Origin: Desulfacinum hydrothermale DSM 13146
GTDB taxonomy: Bacteria > Desulfobacterota > Syntrophobacteria > Syntrophobacterales > DSM-9756
Assembly: GCF_900176285.1 (NCBI RefSeq)
Contig: NZ_FWXF01000021.1
Location: 1 to 64,000, forward strand
Reading direction: 5' to 3'
DNA: 64,000 nucleotides
Of this stretch, positions 42,264 through 50,035 are shown in pieces (positions within the stretch are counted from its first letter, which is position 1; every line of letters begins with the position of its first letter). A program made the position numbers and the translations under genes. The notes beneath the pieces were generated by a model. It was not told where the DNA came from, searched no databases, and saw only the letters and a program-made list of their open reading frames with translations.

Positions 42264-43517
42264 CTAAGGCAGCGCGATCTCATGGCCGGTGCTGAACCGG
42301 TAGTCCTTGAAGACGTGTTCCGCGCTGAGGATCTGATAGGTGCCGTCGGGATTCCTTCTCGTGGTTTCCTTCAACCGGTACGTGTAATGGCCGCAGGTCC
42401 AACACTGGTAGCGGCGCATGTGGGTGCACAGGCACACCTTTTGAACCTGGCGAAGTTGGTCGGCTCCGCCGTTTTGCGCCGCCTGATAGTAGGCCTCCAA
42501 GTACGAACAGCGCCCGGTTCCGTCCAACAGGTAGCCATAGGCCTCGCAGGCGGGGCGGACCCGGCGCGAGACGGCCGGGCAGTGCTTGAGCATGCGCATG
42601 GGATAGCCCGTGGGCGAAAGCATGTTCACCTCGATGTCTTCCTCTTCCGCCTCGAAATAGCGCTGTTTCACATCCTCCGGAAGCCCCGATTCACGCGTCA
42701 CGGTGAACCGGGTGGCCACCTGGACCGCTCCCGCCCCGGCCTCCATGTATTCCACGGCGTCCGTGCCGGTGAAGATCCCACCCGCCGGAATCACCGGGAT
42801 GGACAATCCCTCTTTTTTCAGGTACTGGCGAACCTCTTCAAAGATGCTCTTCAAATCGAACTTTTTCCAATCCAGGCCGAAACCCAGGTGTCCGCCCGCC
42901 AGAGGACCCTCCACCACCACGTAGTCGGGTGCGCGGTTGACGCGGGCCGCCCGCTTCAGGAACAGCTTGAGGGCCCGGGCGGATGAAACGATGATTCCCA
43001 GCAGGGCTTGGCGGAAACGGGGGTGGTCGGCCATGAGGGCAAAGCTGGCCAGGTGGAGGCCCGCACTCAGGGTGATGCCGTCGATCCCCGCATCCAGAGC
43101 GGCCTTCAGACGCGTCTGCAGGGTCTCCTTGGGATTGGCCATGGTGAGTTTTTCCATGCAGTTGAGAAAGACGAGCCCCGGTCCCTTCTTTCGAGCCATG
43201 GTCTCCCGCACGTACATCCGGGTGGCTTCCGCCACCTGGGCCACCTGGAATCGGACTCCCGATTTGTCGGCACCCTTCCGACTTCCACGGTGCTCCCGGG
43301 CCTTCTCCTCCACGAAGTGAGTCCCGTGGACATCGTCCGTCACCGCGGGCATCATGGCATCGGAGATGTGCCCCACGCCCCCGAGCCGGGCCGCCTCCAA
43401 GGCCAGTTCGGTGGTGGAGATGTTCACTCCCATCCCCCCGATGACCAAAGGGACCAATTCTTTTCCCGCCACTTTCCAACGAAAATCGTCCAGTTTCTTG
43501 TCCATGGTGCTTTGCAT
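42264..43517 (-). CDS. Nitronate monooxygenase / enoyl-reductase-like FMN protein
   Basis: About 417 residues. It has the NMO/FabK-like barrel with FMN-binding segments 'PLVIGGMGVNISTTELALEA', 'GLHLASFALMADH', 'VVVEGPLAGGHLGFG' and 'IPVIPAGGIFTGTDAVEYMEAGAGAVQVATRF'. A Cys-rich tail (residues ~345-400, CEAYGYLLDGTGRCSY and CLCTHMRRYQCWTCGHY) is unusual for simple NMOs but occurs in deltaproteobacterial members. The preferred substrate is unknown: nitronate or an enoyl thioester are possible. Start 43517 is selected with GAGG upstream; longer readings cross the tandem repeat at 43555. Confidence 0.82.
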   Translation of the reverse strand: MQSTMDKKLDDFRWKVAGKELVPLVIGGMGVNISTTELALEAARLGGVGHISDAMMPAVTDDVHGTHFVEEKAREHRGSRKGADKSGVRFQVAQVAEATRMYVRETMARKKGPGLVFLNCMEKLTMANPKETLQTRLKAALDAGIDGITLSAGLHLASFALMADHPRFRQALLGIIVSSARALKLFLKRAARVNRAPDYVVVEGPLAGGHLGFGLDWKKFDLKSIFEEVRQYLKKEGLSIPVIPAGGIFTGTDAVEYMEAGAGAVQVATRFTVTRESGLPEDVKQRYFEAEEEDIEVNMLSPTGYPMRMLKHCPAVSRRVRPACEAYGYLLDGTGRCSYLEAYYQAAQNGGADQLRQVQKVCLCTHMRRYQCWTCGHYTYRLKETTRRNPDGTYQILSAEHVFKDYRFSTGHEIALP

Positions 43518-43554
43518 TTTCTGGGACCTCGCCTTGTCTTTCATCCGTTGCCGC

Positions 43555-43608
43555 GGATACGATGAATGCAATTCATTTTTTCCTGGATACCATGAATGCA
43601 CTTCACTT
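43555..43608. promoter_or_regulatory. Tandem 24-bp direct repeat, putative operator
   Basis: 'ggatacgatgaatgcaattc' (43555) and 'ggatacccatgaatgcactt'-type sequence (43585; exact first ten bases ggatacCATG) repeat with a 30-bp period, three DNA turns. The first copy contains a perfect palindrome ATGAAT-GCA-ATTCAT (43562-43576). The site lies between divergent genes starting at 43517 and 43630, where a dimeric regulator could act on both. Confidence 0.55.
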
Positions 43609-43629
43609 TGGAAGGGCGAAGGAGGCGTC

Positions 43630-44568
43630 ATGCTGAGCGATCTACAAAAACGGACCGCCCAGGCCATCGTGAACGTCTTCGAAACGGGTCGGGTCCAGGG
43701 CGATTACGGCAAGGTCACCTACCATCCCCTGGATTCCGGCCAGCTCACCTACGGCCGGTCCCAAACCACCCTGGCCAGCGGCAATCTGTACCTGCTGATT
43801 CGAGACTATTGCGAGCGGCGCGACAGCGCCTTCGGGCCGCCGTTGCGCGCTTACCTGCCGCAATTGGCCCGTCGCGACCCGGCCCTCAATTTTGACGGGC
43901 GCTTCAAAGGGATCTTGCAGGATGCGGGCGACGATCCTGTCATGCACGAGGTGCAGGACGCCTTTTTCGATCGGATCTACTGGGATCCCAGCCGAAGGGC
44001 GGCCGAGGCGCTGGGCGTGCACATAGCCTTGGGCGTCTCGGTGGTCTACGACAGCATCATCCATGGATCCTGACGGCGCATGCGCGATCGCACCCTGGAG
44101 CGGTTCGGAACGGCCGCTTCCCTGGGTGAAACCCAATGGGTCCAGCGCTACGTCCAGGTGCGCAAACACTGGCTCGCCACGCACTCCAACCCGCTCCTTC
44201 ACAGGACGGTCTATCGCATGGAAAGTTTCGAAGACCTGATGGCCCAGGACAAGTGGGGCCTGGAGCTGCCTTTGGTGGTTCGGGGTGTTCGAATCCATGA
44301 GGCGGTGCTGGTGGGGGATCCGGTGCGCATTTGGGCGGAAGAGGAACCGGAGCGGTTCCTGCGCCTCCAGACGCCCTACCTTCGCGGCGACGACGTGCGT
44401 CGTCTCCAGGAAGCTCTTGCGGCCAAGGGCTACACCGTCACGGTGGATGGAATCTTCGGCCCTCAGACCCACCGGGCCGTAGTGGCGTTTCAAAAGGCTT
44501 CGGGCCATCTCAAGGTGGACGGGATTGTGGGGCCCGCCACCCGAGCCCGGCTGGACTTGACTTCCTGA
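43630..44568 (+). pseudogene. Chitosanase-like hydrolase with peptidoglycan-binding domain, interrupted by an in-frame TGA
   Basis: One continuous frame of 313 codons with TGA at 44071-44073. Codons 1-147 encode a glycosidase-like domain ('IVNVFETGRVQGDYG' with a likely catalytic Glu, 'GQLTYGRSQTTLASGN', 'ALGVHIALGVSVVYDS'), resembling GH46-type chitosanases (tentative). After the TGA the frame continues 'RRMRDRTLERFG' without a shift and ends with a PG_binding_1 domain (YLRGDDVRRLQEAL...VDGIFGPQTHRAVV). There is no SECIS-like GGUCU hairpin after the TGA. The TGA may be a TGG>TGA mutation in a Trp codon, a sequencing error, or recoding. Patatin gene follows 13 bases later. No signal peptide is seen. 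Confidence 0.7.
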
Positions 44569-44581
44569 GAGAGGAGGCCTC

Positions 44582-45523
44582 ATGGTACGGATACTGTCCA
44601 TCGATGGAGGCGGCATTCGGGGGATCATCCCCGCCATGGTGCTGGCGGAGATGGAGCGGCTCACCGGGCGGCGCACGGCGCGAAACTTTCACCTGATGGC
44701 GGGAACATCCACCGGAGGCATTTTGGCAATGGCCCTGGCCGTCCCCGGAAGCGACGGTCCTCGATTCGCCGCCCGGGACCTGGTGGATCTCTATGCCGAC
44801 AGGGGCCGGGACATCTTCAAGAGATCCTTCTGGAAAGGAATGAGCTCGGCCGGAGGGCTCCTGGATGAAAAGTACCCCCACGAGCCCTTGGAACGGGTTC
44901 TGGATGAGTATTTCGGCGATACGGTCCTGAGCGATGCCCTCACCAAGGTGTTGGTGTCCGCCTACGACATCGAAGACCGTGCGCCCTTCTTCTTCAAGAG
45001 CTGGCGTTCCGAGACCGCCATGGTGCCCATGAAGCGGGCGGCGCGGGCCACCTCCGCGGCCCCCACCTACTTTGAGCCGGCCCGGATCCGCATGGGAAAC
45101 GAAACCAAGGCCTTGGTGGATGGGGGTGTTTTTGTCAACAACCCGGCGGTGTCGGCCTATGCGGAAGCCCGGCGGCTGTATCCGGAGGACGAGGAGATCA
45201 TGGTGGTTTCCCTGGGTACAGGCCAACTCACCCGCCCCATCACCTACGACGAGGCCAAGGACTGGGGGCTGGCGGGCTGGGCCATTCCCATCTTGAATGT
45301 GGTCTTCGACGGAGTGAGCGACGCGGTGGACTACCAGCTTCGCCAGATACTGGGAGACCGGTTCACCCGGTTCCAGATCCCGCTCCATGTGGCCAGCGAC
45401 GATATGGATAACGCCTCGGCGGCCAACATCACGGCGCTCAAACTGGAGGCCCAGACCCTCATGAAGCAGCGCCGGGAGGACCTGGAACGGGCCTGCCAAT
45501 GGCTGACGGCGGACGAGGGATAA
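44582..45523 (+). CDS. Patatin-like phospholipase
   Basis: A 313-residue patatin-fold lipid acyl hydrolase. The oxyanion motif is DGGGIRGIIPA, the nucleophile elbow is MAGTSTGG (Ser), and the catalytic Asp lies in LVDGGVFVNNP. These are complete, so it should be active on phospholipid or lysophospholipid. No signal peptide is seen. GAGGAGG lies upstream of the ATG. It follows the chitosanase-like gene by 13 bases, probably cotranscribed. Bacterial patatins include housekeeping and secreted enzymes and CBASS effectors (CapV); no CD-NTase or other defence gene is adjacent. Confidence 0.9.
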   Translation: MVRILSIDGGGIRGIIPAMVLAEMERLTGRRTARNFHLMAGTSTGGILAMALAVPGSDGPRFAARDLVDLYADRGRDIFKRSFWKGMSSAGGLLDEKYPHEPLERVLDEYFGDTVLSDALTKVLVSAYDIEDRAPFFFKSWRSETAMVPMKRAARATSAAPTYFEPARIRMGNETKALVDGGVFVNNPAVSAYAEARRLYPEDEEIMVVSLGTGQLTRPITYDEAKDWGLAGWAIPILNVVFDGVSDAVDYQLRQILGDRFTRFQIPLHVASDDMDNASAANITALKLEAQTLMKQRREDLERACQWLTADEG

Positions 45524-45594
45524 GGCGTGTAGGCTCAGGGGCTCTGCAGCGACGCAGGCACCGTGGATAGGGGCTCGAGAGGGAGTCTGACAAG

Positions 45595-45780
45595 GTGGAA
45601 GAGAGACGGGAAAAAACATGTTCCAGGTGCGCGGGAACGGGCTTGGTGTGCGCCCATGAACCGGTGATCCGCCCGGGCGCCTGTTGTGTGGACTACGCCA
45701 ACGCCATCTGCCCCGATTGCGGCGGTACGGGACGTATCCCCGCCGGTGACCGAGAGCCGGGCGGAAAAGACGGCAGGTGA
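45595..45780 (+). CDS. Small CxxC-type zinc-motif protein
   Basis: A 61-residue protein beginning at GTG with GAGGGAG about nine bases upstream. Two CxxCxGxG-like knuckles, CSRCAGTG and CPDCGGTG, flank a middle His/Cys-containing stretch (VCAHEPVIRPGACC); the knuckles resemble those of the DnaJ zinc domain, which suggests one or two zinc sites. It is downstream of the patatin gene by 71 bases. Function unknown; the frame is supported by the motif, not by known homologues. Confidence 0.5.
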   Translation: MEERREKTCSRCAGTGLVCAHEPVIRPGACCVDYANAICPDCGGTGRIPAGDREPGGKDGR

Positions 45781-45923
45781 ACCCCACCGCGGCGCCGGGA
45801 GGCGATCCCCTCTTCCCAACGAGGAAAAGGCAAGGCCCGTCGGTAGGCCACCACCGGCCCAGGACGCTCCCTGACCATGTGATGCCCAACCACATCCATG
45901 GCATCATTTGGATTGTGGATGAT

Positions 45924-45952
45924 GTAGGGGCACGGCGGCGCCGTGCCCCTAC
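45924..45952. repeat. REP-like palindrome inside the RAYT frame, copy 1
   Basis: GTAGGGGCACGGC - GGC - GCCGTGCCCCTAC is a perfect 13-bp hairpin. It encodes the in-frame insert VGARRRRAP in the RAYT remnant. Confidence 0.85.
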
Positions 45953-46118
45953 CGTGGAACAATTCGGCAAACCGGTGCCCGGTTCCATCCCCACAATCAA
46001 CCGTGCCTTCAAATCCGCCGTTACCCAGCGCATCAACGGCCTGCAGGGCACATCGGGGGGTGTTGTGTGGCAACGCAACTATTACGAGCGCATTATCCGT
46101 GATGAGGAATCCCTGAAC

Positions 46119-46145
46119 AGGGGCACGGCGGCGCCGTGCCCCTAC
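46119..46145. repeat. REP-like palindrome inside the RAYT frame, copy 2
   Basis: Same palindrome as at 45924, missing the first two bases (AGGGGCACGGC - GGC - GCCGTGCCCCT). It separates ESLN from RFILNNP and shifts the reading frame. Confidence 0.85.
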
Positions 46146-46359
46146 CAACCGATTTATCCTCAACAACCCTGTGCGCCGGCCCTTCGACCGAGAGAATCCT
46201 TGCGCCATGCCGATTCCCACGCAATGGCCTTCCCCTTTCCGGGAGCATCCGAGGCCGTGAGGGTTCCGGACGCGCGGGATCCTTGGGCGTCGGTCCCGTC
46301 GGGCCTCCCCGGGGGGCGGATCGCCTTATGGTCAGTATCTTTCAGGGGGCCTCATGGGA

Positions 46360-47553
46360 TCAGGCTTTGGTGGCATCCCTGGGCCACAGTTTCCAGGAAA
46401 CGAGCGCCAGGATAGAAGCGGCGGCGACGAAAAAGAGGAAGAGAGCGCCGAATCCCACCTGAAGCCCCCGGCCGGCCGCCGCTGCAAAAAGCGGCATGCC
46501 CAGGGCGAAAGCCAGGTTCAGGGCCATGTTCTTCAGGCTGAGCACCGTGGCACGGCGGTCACTTGGAATGCGCTTGTTGATCTCCCCTTCCACCGTGAGG
46601 GCGAGAAAATACATGCCGGAAACGAGGATCGGCACGAAGGCGATTCCGTAATAGGGCACCATGGCCGCCATGCCGCCGAAGCCCACGGCCATCACGAAAA
46701 GCATCAGCACCACGGCCCGATGGAATCCCAGGGCCGCATCCACCCGGTAGGCGTTCTTGGAAACCACGGACGTAACAAGCCGCACGCCCACGCCCACCAA
46801 TCCGAACCAGGCCGTGGGGATGAGCAGGGCCTGATAGTAGATGGACGTGTGCACCAAGACGATTCGGGCACTGCAGTCCACCACCACCATGAGGGCCACC
46901 AGGTACCCAAGGATTGGGCTTTGCGCCAAGACCCGAACGCTGTCTCGCAAGAGAGCCCATTGGGCGCGCCATGACAGGGCGTGCTCGCTGGTGGTGGGTT
47001 CTCGGAAAAAGAGGGATACCCCGGCGGCGCAGGTCATGCACCCCACCGTGACCCAGATGGGATAGCGGATGTTGAAGGTGTAAAGATACGCTCCCAGGAT
47101 GGTGGACACCGAACCCAGGGTGAGGCCGTAAAACTGGGTGGCACCCAACCACTTCTTGTATTCGCCTTCACGGCCTCGGGCCTTCAACGAATCGTAGAGC
47201 AGGGCCGAGTCGGCCCCCGAAGCCAGGCTTTCATTGAAGCCGCTCAGGATCCTGTTGACGGCAAAGCCCATCAGGTCGTGGGCGACCGCGAAAACGATCA
47301 TCTCCAAGACGGCCAAGAAGGCCGCCAGCCGCAACGTCTTGCGTCGACCGATGGTGTCCGCCAGCATGCCCGAAGGGACCTCAAAGACGATGATGCTGAG
47401 CGACCACAGGCCCTGGAGCCACGCAAAGGCCTCGAGACTCATCCCTGCATCCAGATAGAAGAGAGCGAAGACCGGGTAGTAGAACCGCAGGTTGAAGAGC
47501 ACGCGGTATGCGGCAAAAAGGCCGATGTTGCGATCCAGCGGGTGTCTGGCCAT
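46360..47553 (-). CDS. Major facilitator superfamily transporter
   Basis: A 397-residue permease with about twelve helices. The MFS motif between helices 2 and 3 reads GMLADTIGRRKTLRL. Other segments include 'SLASGADSALLYDSL' and a central cytoplasmic loop with basic residues. The substrate cannot be assigned. A longer reading to 47907 adds non-family residues; start 47553 (MARHPLDRNIGL) begins just before helix 1. It converges on the RAYT remnant and diverges from the fdhB-type gene. Confidence 0.87.
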   Translation of the reverse strand: MARHPLDRNIGLFAAYRVLFNLRFYYPVFALFYLDAGMSLEAFAWLQGLWSLSIIVFEVPSGMLADTIGRRKTLRLAAFLAVLEMIVFAVAHDLMGFAVNRILSGFNESLASGADSALLYDSLKARGREGEYKKWLGATQFYGLTLGSVSTILGAYLYTFNIRYPIWVTVGCMTCAAGVSLFFREPTTSEHALSWRAQWALLRDSVRVLAQSPILGYLVALMVVVDCSARIVLVHTSIYYQALLIPTAWFGLVGVGVRLVTSVVSKNAYRVDAALGFHRAVVLMLFVMAVGFGGMAAMVPYYGIAFVPILVSGMYFLALTVEGEINKRIPSDRRATVLSLKNMALNLAFALGMPLFAAAAGRGLQVGFGALFLFFVAAASILALVSWKLWPRDATKA

Positions 47554-48013
47554 TGCGAGATCTTTCCCACCTGAGCAGGTTGTTCCAAGCCACTTGCTTT
47601 CAGGCCCGGGCATTGTGAAGACGAAAGGCCCTCGGTGTCCAGGAAAACCTGCGCGAGCGGAAGCGGCGATCCGCCATGGGGTCTGAAGACGGAAAGGGGC
47701 TGGGGATCCGGGGGGCTCCCAGGCGGCGCTCGTGGCCCGCAGCTGGGGACGGAAAAGGAGGTGAGGAAATGCACAAAACGGGAGGTCACTGCGTTCCGGG
47801 CTGATACAAGCTTGACAGGCCTTCTCGTTCTGTGTCAGTAAACCGTGCCGTTGTGCGCTTGGAGAGGGTCGAGGCCCGGGGCCGATCATCGGTTGCGAAG
47901 GACGCACAGAAGGCGTTTACCCAAGGCCCCCGATGGCCTGGATGCCCTCCGGTCCGCCTTGGGTGCCCCGGCGGGCCCGACAAACCCCCAACCGACGAAC
48001 CGGAGAGGAGACG
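47554..48013. other. Divergent intergenic region before the second formate dehydrogenase
   Basis: About 460 bases without a recognised gene. A perfect TTGACA on the plus strand (47812-47817) has no good -10 at 16-18 bases. The promoter for the fdhB-fdhA genes should lie here, but I cannot place it with confidence. Confidence 0.45.
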
Positions 48014-49972
48014 TTGGCTGACATCGTGTTTGGTATATGGGACGGCCAGACCGTCCACCCCGGAAAGGATGCCTTGTGGACGCCCAAGCTGACGCCCCTT
48101 CAAGATGTGGCTGAGTACGAACCCGGCAATCCCATTCAGGCCATCATGGGCTGGGACGGCTTTTTTGTCTTCGACCCGTCGGTGGACCTGGTGGACATGG
48201 CCCGGGCCTACATGGAAGTGGTGCAGCGGGAATCGTGCGGCAAATGCGTGCCGTGCCGCATGGGCACACGGGTGGCGGTGGATCTGCTCACCCGCATCGC
48301 CGACGGGAAAGGCAGCGAAGAGGATCTGCACACCCTGCGTCGTGTGGCGTGCCTGGTCCGGGACGCGTCCATGTGTGAACTGGGCCACACGGGCATGAAC
48401 GGCGTGCTCTATCTCTTGGAGCATTACGAAGGTGTCTTCCGCGAAAGCATCGTCCAGGGGGTGCGTCACCCGCGCCGATCCTATCACACCAAGGTGACGG
48501 CGCCGTGCATTGAGGCCTGCCCCGAACGCCTGGACATCCCCGCCTACATCGACACCATCCGATCCGGGCGATACACGGACTCCCTTTCCATCATTCAGGA
48601 AAAGAACCCCCTGGCGTCCGTCTGCGGGAGGGTCTGTGTGCGGTTCTGCGAGTTTGCCTGCCGCCGGGGCATGCTGGACGATCCGGTGAACATCAAGCAC
48701 CTCAAGCGCTTCGTGTCCGACGTGGAGCTGGAGGCGGCGGTCAAAAAGCAGGCCAAACAGGTGAGTCTGAGCCCGGATGCCAAACGGGTGGCCATCATCG
48801 GGGCCGGCCCCGCCGGGATCACGGCGGCCTATCATCTTCTGCGCAAGGGCCATCGGGTGGAAATCTTCGAGGCCATGGATGAGCCGGGGGGCATGGCCAC
48901 GTACGGAATCCCGGACTATCGGCTGCCGCGCCAGGTACTTCGCAACGAAGCCCAGGTGGTCCTGGAGATGGGCGGGCGGATCCATTACAACCAGCGCCTG
49001 GGCCAAGACTTCACGCTGAAGGACCTTCGGGATCGCGGCTTTGAGGCTATCTTTTTGGCCGTCGGCTGCTGGGTGGGCATGCGGCTGGGGATTCCCGGCG
49101 AGGAGCTTGAGCCCAAGGGCTACTACGTGGGCGTGGATTTCTTGAGGCACGTGAATCGCCGCGACCCCCTGGACATGGGGACCAAGGTGGTGGTGGTCGG
49201 CGGCGGCAACGTGGCCATGGACTGTTCCCGCTCGTCGCTTCGCATGGGGGCCAACGAGGTGCACCTGGTCTACCGGCGCACCAAGGCTGAAATGCCCGCC
49301 GACAAGGTGGAAATCCATGAGGCGGAAGAGGAAGGGGTCCATTTCCACTTCCTCACCAACCCCACGCGGCTTCTGGTGGAAGACGGCCGGGTGGTGGGCC
49401 TGGAGTGCATCCGCATGGAACTGGGTGAGCCGGACTCAAGCGGTCGGCGCCGGCCGGTGCCCGTGGAGGGCTCGGAGTTCGTGATCGAATGCGACATGGT
49501 GCTTCCCGCCATCGGGCAGAAGATGGATGTGCGGTGCCTGGGCGATCCGCCGGTTTTGAAACTGACGCGCTGGAACACCGTGGAAGTCAATCCCGACACG
49601 TTGCAGACATCCATGGAGTGCGTCTTTGCCGGCGGCGACTGTGTCTCCGGACCGGCCACTCTCATCGAAGCCATGGCCGCCGGGTTCCGGGTGAGTCATT
49701 CCATCGATCAGTACCTACGGCACGGCCGAGTGGAACTGACCGAGGAGGAACGCATGAGCCGGGTGTTGCGAGCGGTGAGCGCCGTGGACGAGGACATGGT
49801 GGACCGGCTGGCTCGAGGCGTACAGCGCATCCAGATCCCCACCCGATCGGTGCAAGAGCGTGTGGACGACTTCGAAGAGGTGGAGATGGGCTTGACTCCG
49901 GAAGACGCTCTGCTGGAAGCGGACCGTTGCCTGCGCTGCTACCGCATTCTGCTGGTGGCCACGGCCAAGTGA
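48014..49972 (+). CDS. NuoF-tail/GltD hybrid flavoprotein, probable beta subunit of formate dehydrogenase
   Basis: A 652-residue hybrid. Residues ~40-140 match the C-terminal [4Fe-4S] segment of NuoF (GWDGFFVFDPSVDLVDMAR, ESCGKCVPCRMGTR, then CELGHTGMN). The NuoF FMN/NADH Rossmann part is absent. From ~150 it is a GltD-type module: APCIEACPERLDIPAYID, FAD-binding IIGAGPAGITAAYHLL, NAD(P)-binding VVVVGGGNVAMDCSRS with VYRRTKAEM after it (the YRR-type end is typical of NADPH), and CLRCYR at the end. It probably shuttles electrons between the FdhA iron-sulfur chain and NAD(P). Start TTG 48014 follows GGAGAGG; a longer ATG is not favoured. It lies 63 bases before fdhA. Confidence 0.85.
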   Translation: MADIVFGIWDGQTVHPGKDALWTPKLTPLQDVAEYEPGNPIQAIMGWDGFFVFDPSVDLVDMARAYMEVVQRESCGKCVPCRMGTRVAVDLLTRIADGKGSEEDLHTLRRVACLVRDASMCELGHTGMNGVLYLLEHYEGVFRESIVQGVRHPRRSYHTKVTAPCIEACPERLDIPAYIDTIRSGRYTDSLSIIQEKNPLASVCGRVCVRFCEFACRRGMLDDPVNIKHLKRFVSDVELEAAVKKQAKQVSLSPDAKRVAIIGAGPAGITAAYHLLRKGHRVEIFEAMDEPGGMATYGIPDYRLPRQVLRNEAQVVLEMGGRIHYNQRLGQDFTLKDLRDRGFEAIFLAVGCWVGMRLGIPGEELEPKGYYVGVDFLRHVNRRDPLDMGTKVVVVGGGNVAMDCSRSSLRMGANEVHLVYRRTKAEMPADKVEIHEAEEEGVHFHFLTNPTRLLVEDGRVVGLECIRMELGEPDSSGRRRPVPVEGSEFVIECDMVLPAIGQKMDVRCLGDPPVLKLTRWNTVEVNPDTLQTSMECVFAGGDCVSGPATLIEAMAAGFRVSHSIDQYLRHGRVELTEEERMSRVLRAVSAVDEDMVDRLARGVQRIQIPTRSVQERVDDFEEVEMGLTPEDALLEADRCLRCYRILLVATAK

Positions 49973-50035
49973 CATCCCCAGGATTCTGCGACTCGCTGGA
50001 AGGGATCCTTGTGTAGACGGAGCGGATGAAAAGAG

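Larger units (their letters stand above)
45873..46260 (+). pseudogene. REP-associated tyrosine transposase (RAYT) remnant
   Basis: It encodes the HUH motif in DHVMPNHIHGIIWIVDD, then NRAFKSAVTQRI, GVVWQRNYYERIIRDEESLN and, in the next frame, RFILNNPVRRPFDRE: all Y1-transposase/RAYT landmarks. The N-terminus before the HUH motif is missing. A REP-like palindrome (45924-45952) is inserted in frame after the HUH region. A second (46119-46145) falls exactly where the reading frame jumps between ESLN and RFILNNP. The element therefore looks inactivated by its own type of repeat. It ends at a TGA at 46258. Confidence 0.8.

Noticed and set aside
43630..44073. Treating the chitosanase-like gene as a selenoprotein
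   Set aside because: No GGUCU-loop hairpin follows the TGA, unlike both fdhA sites, so recoding is not supported. It is reported as an interrupted gene instead.
44582..45523. Patatin as a CBASS effector
   Set aside because: No CD-NTase, ubiquitin-like or other defence gene is near. The neighbour is a cell-wall hydrolase.
45600..45780. The zinc-knuckle ORF as a DnaJ fragment
   Set aside because: It has CxxCxGxG-like knuckles, but only two, and no J-domain or client-binding part. It is kept as a separate small protein.
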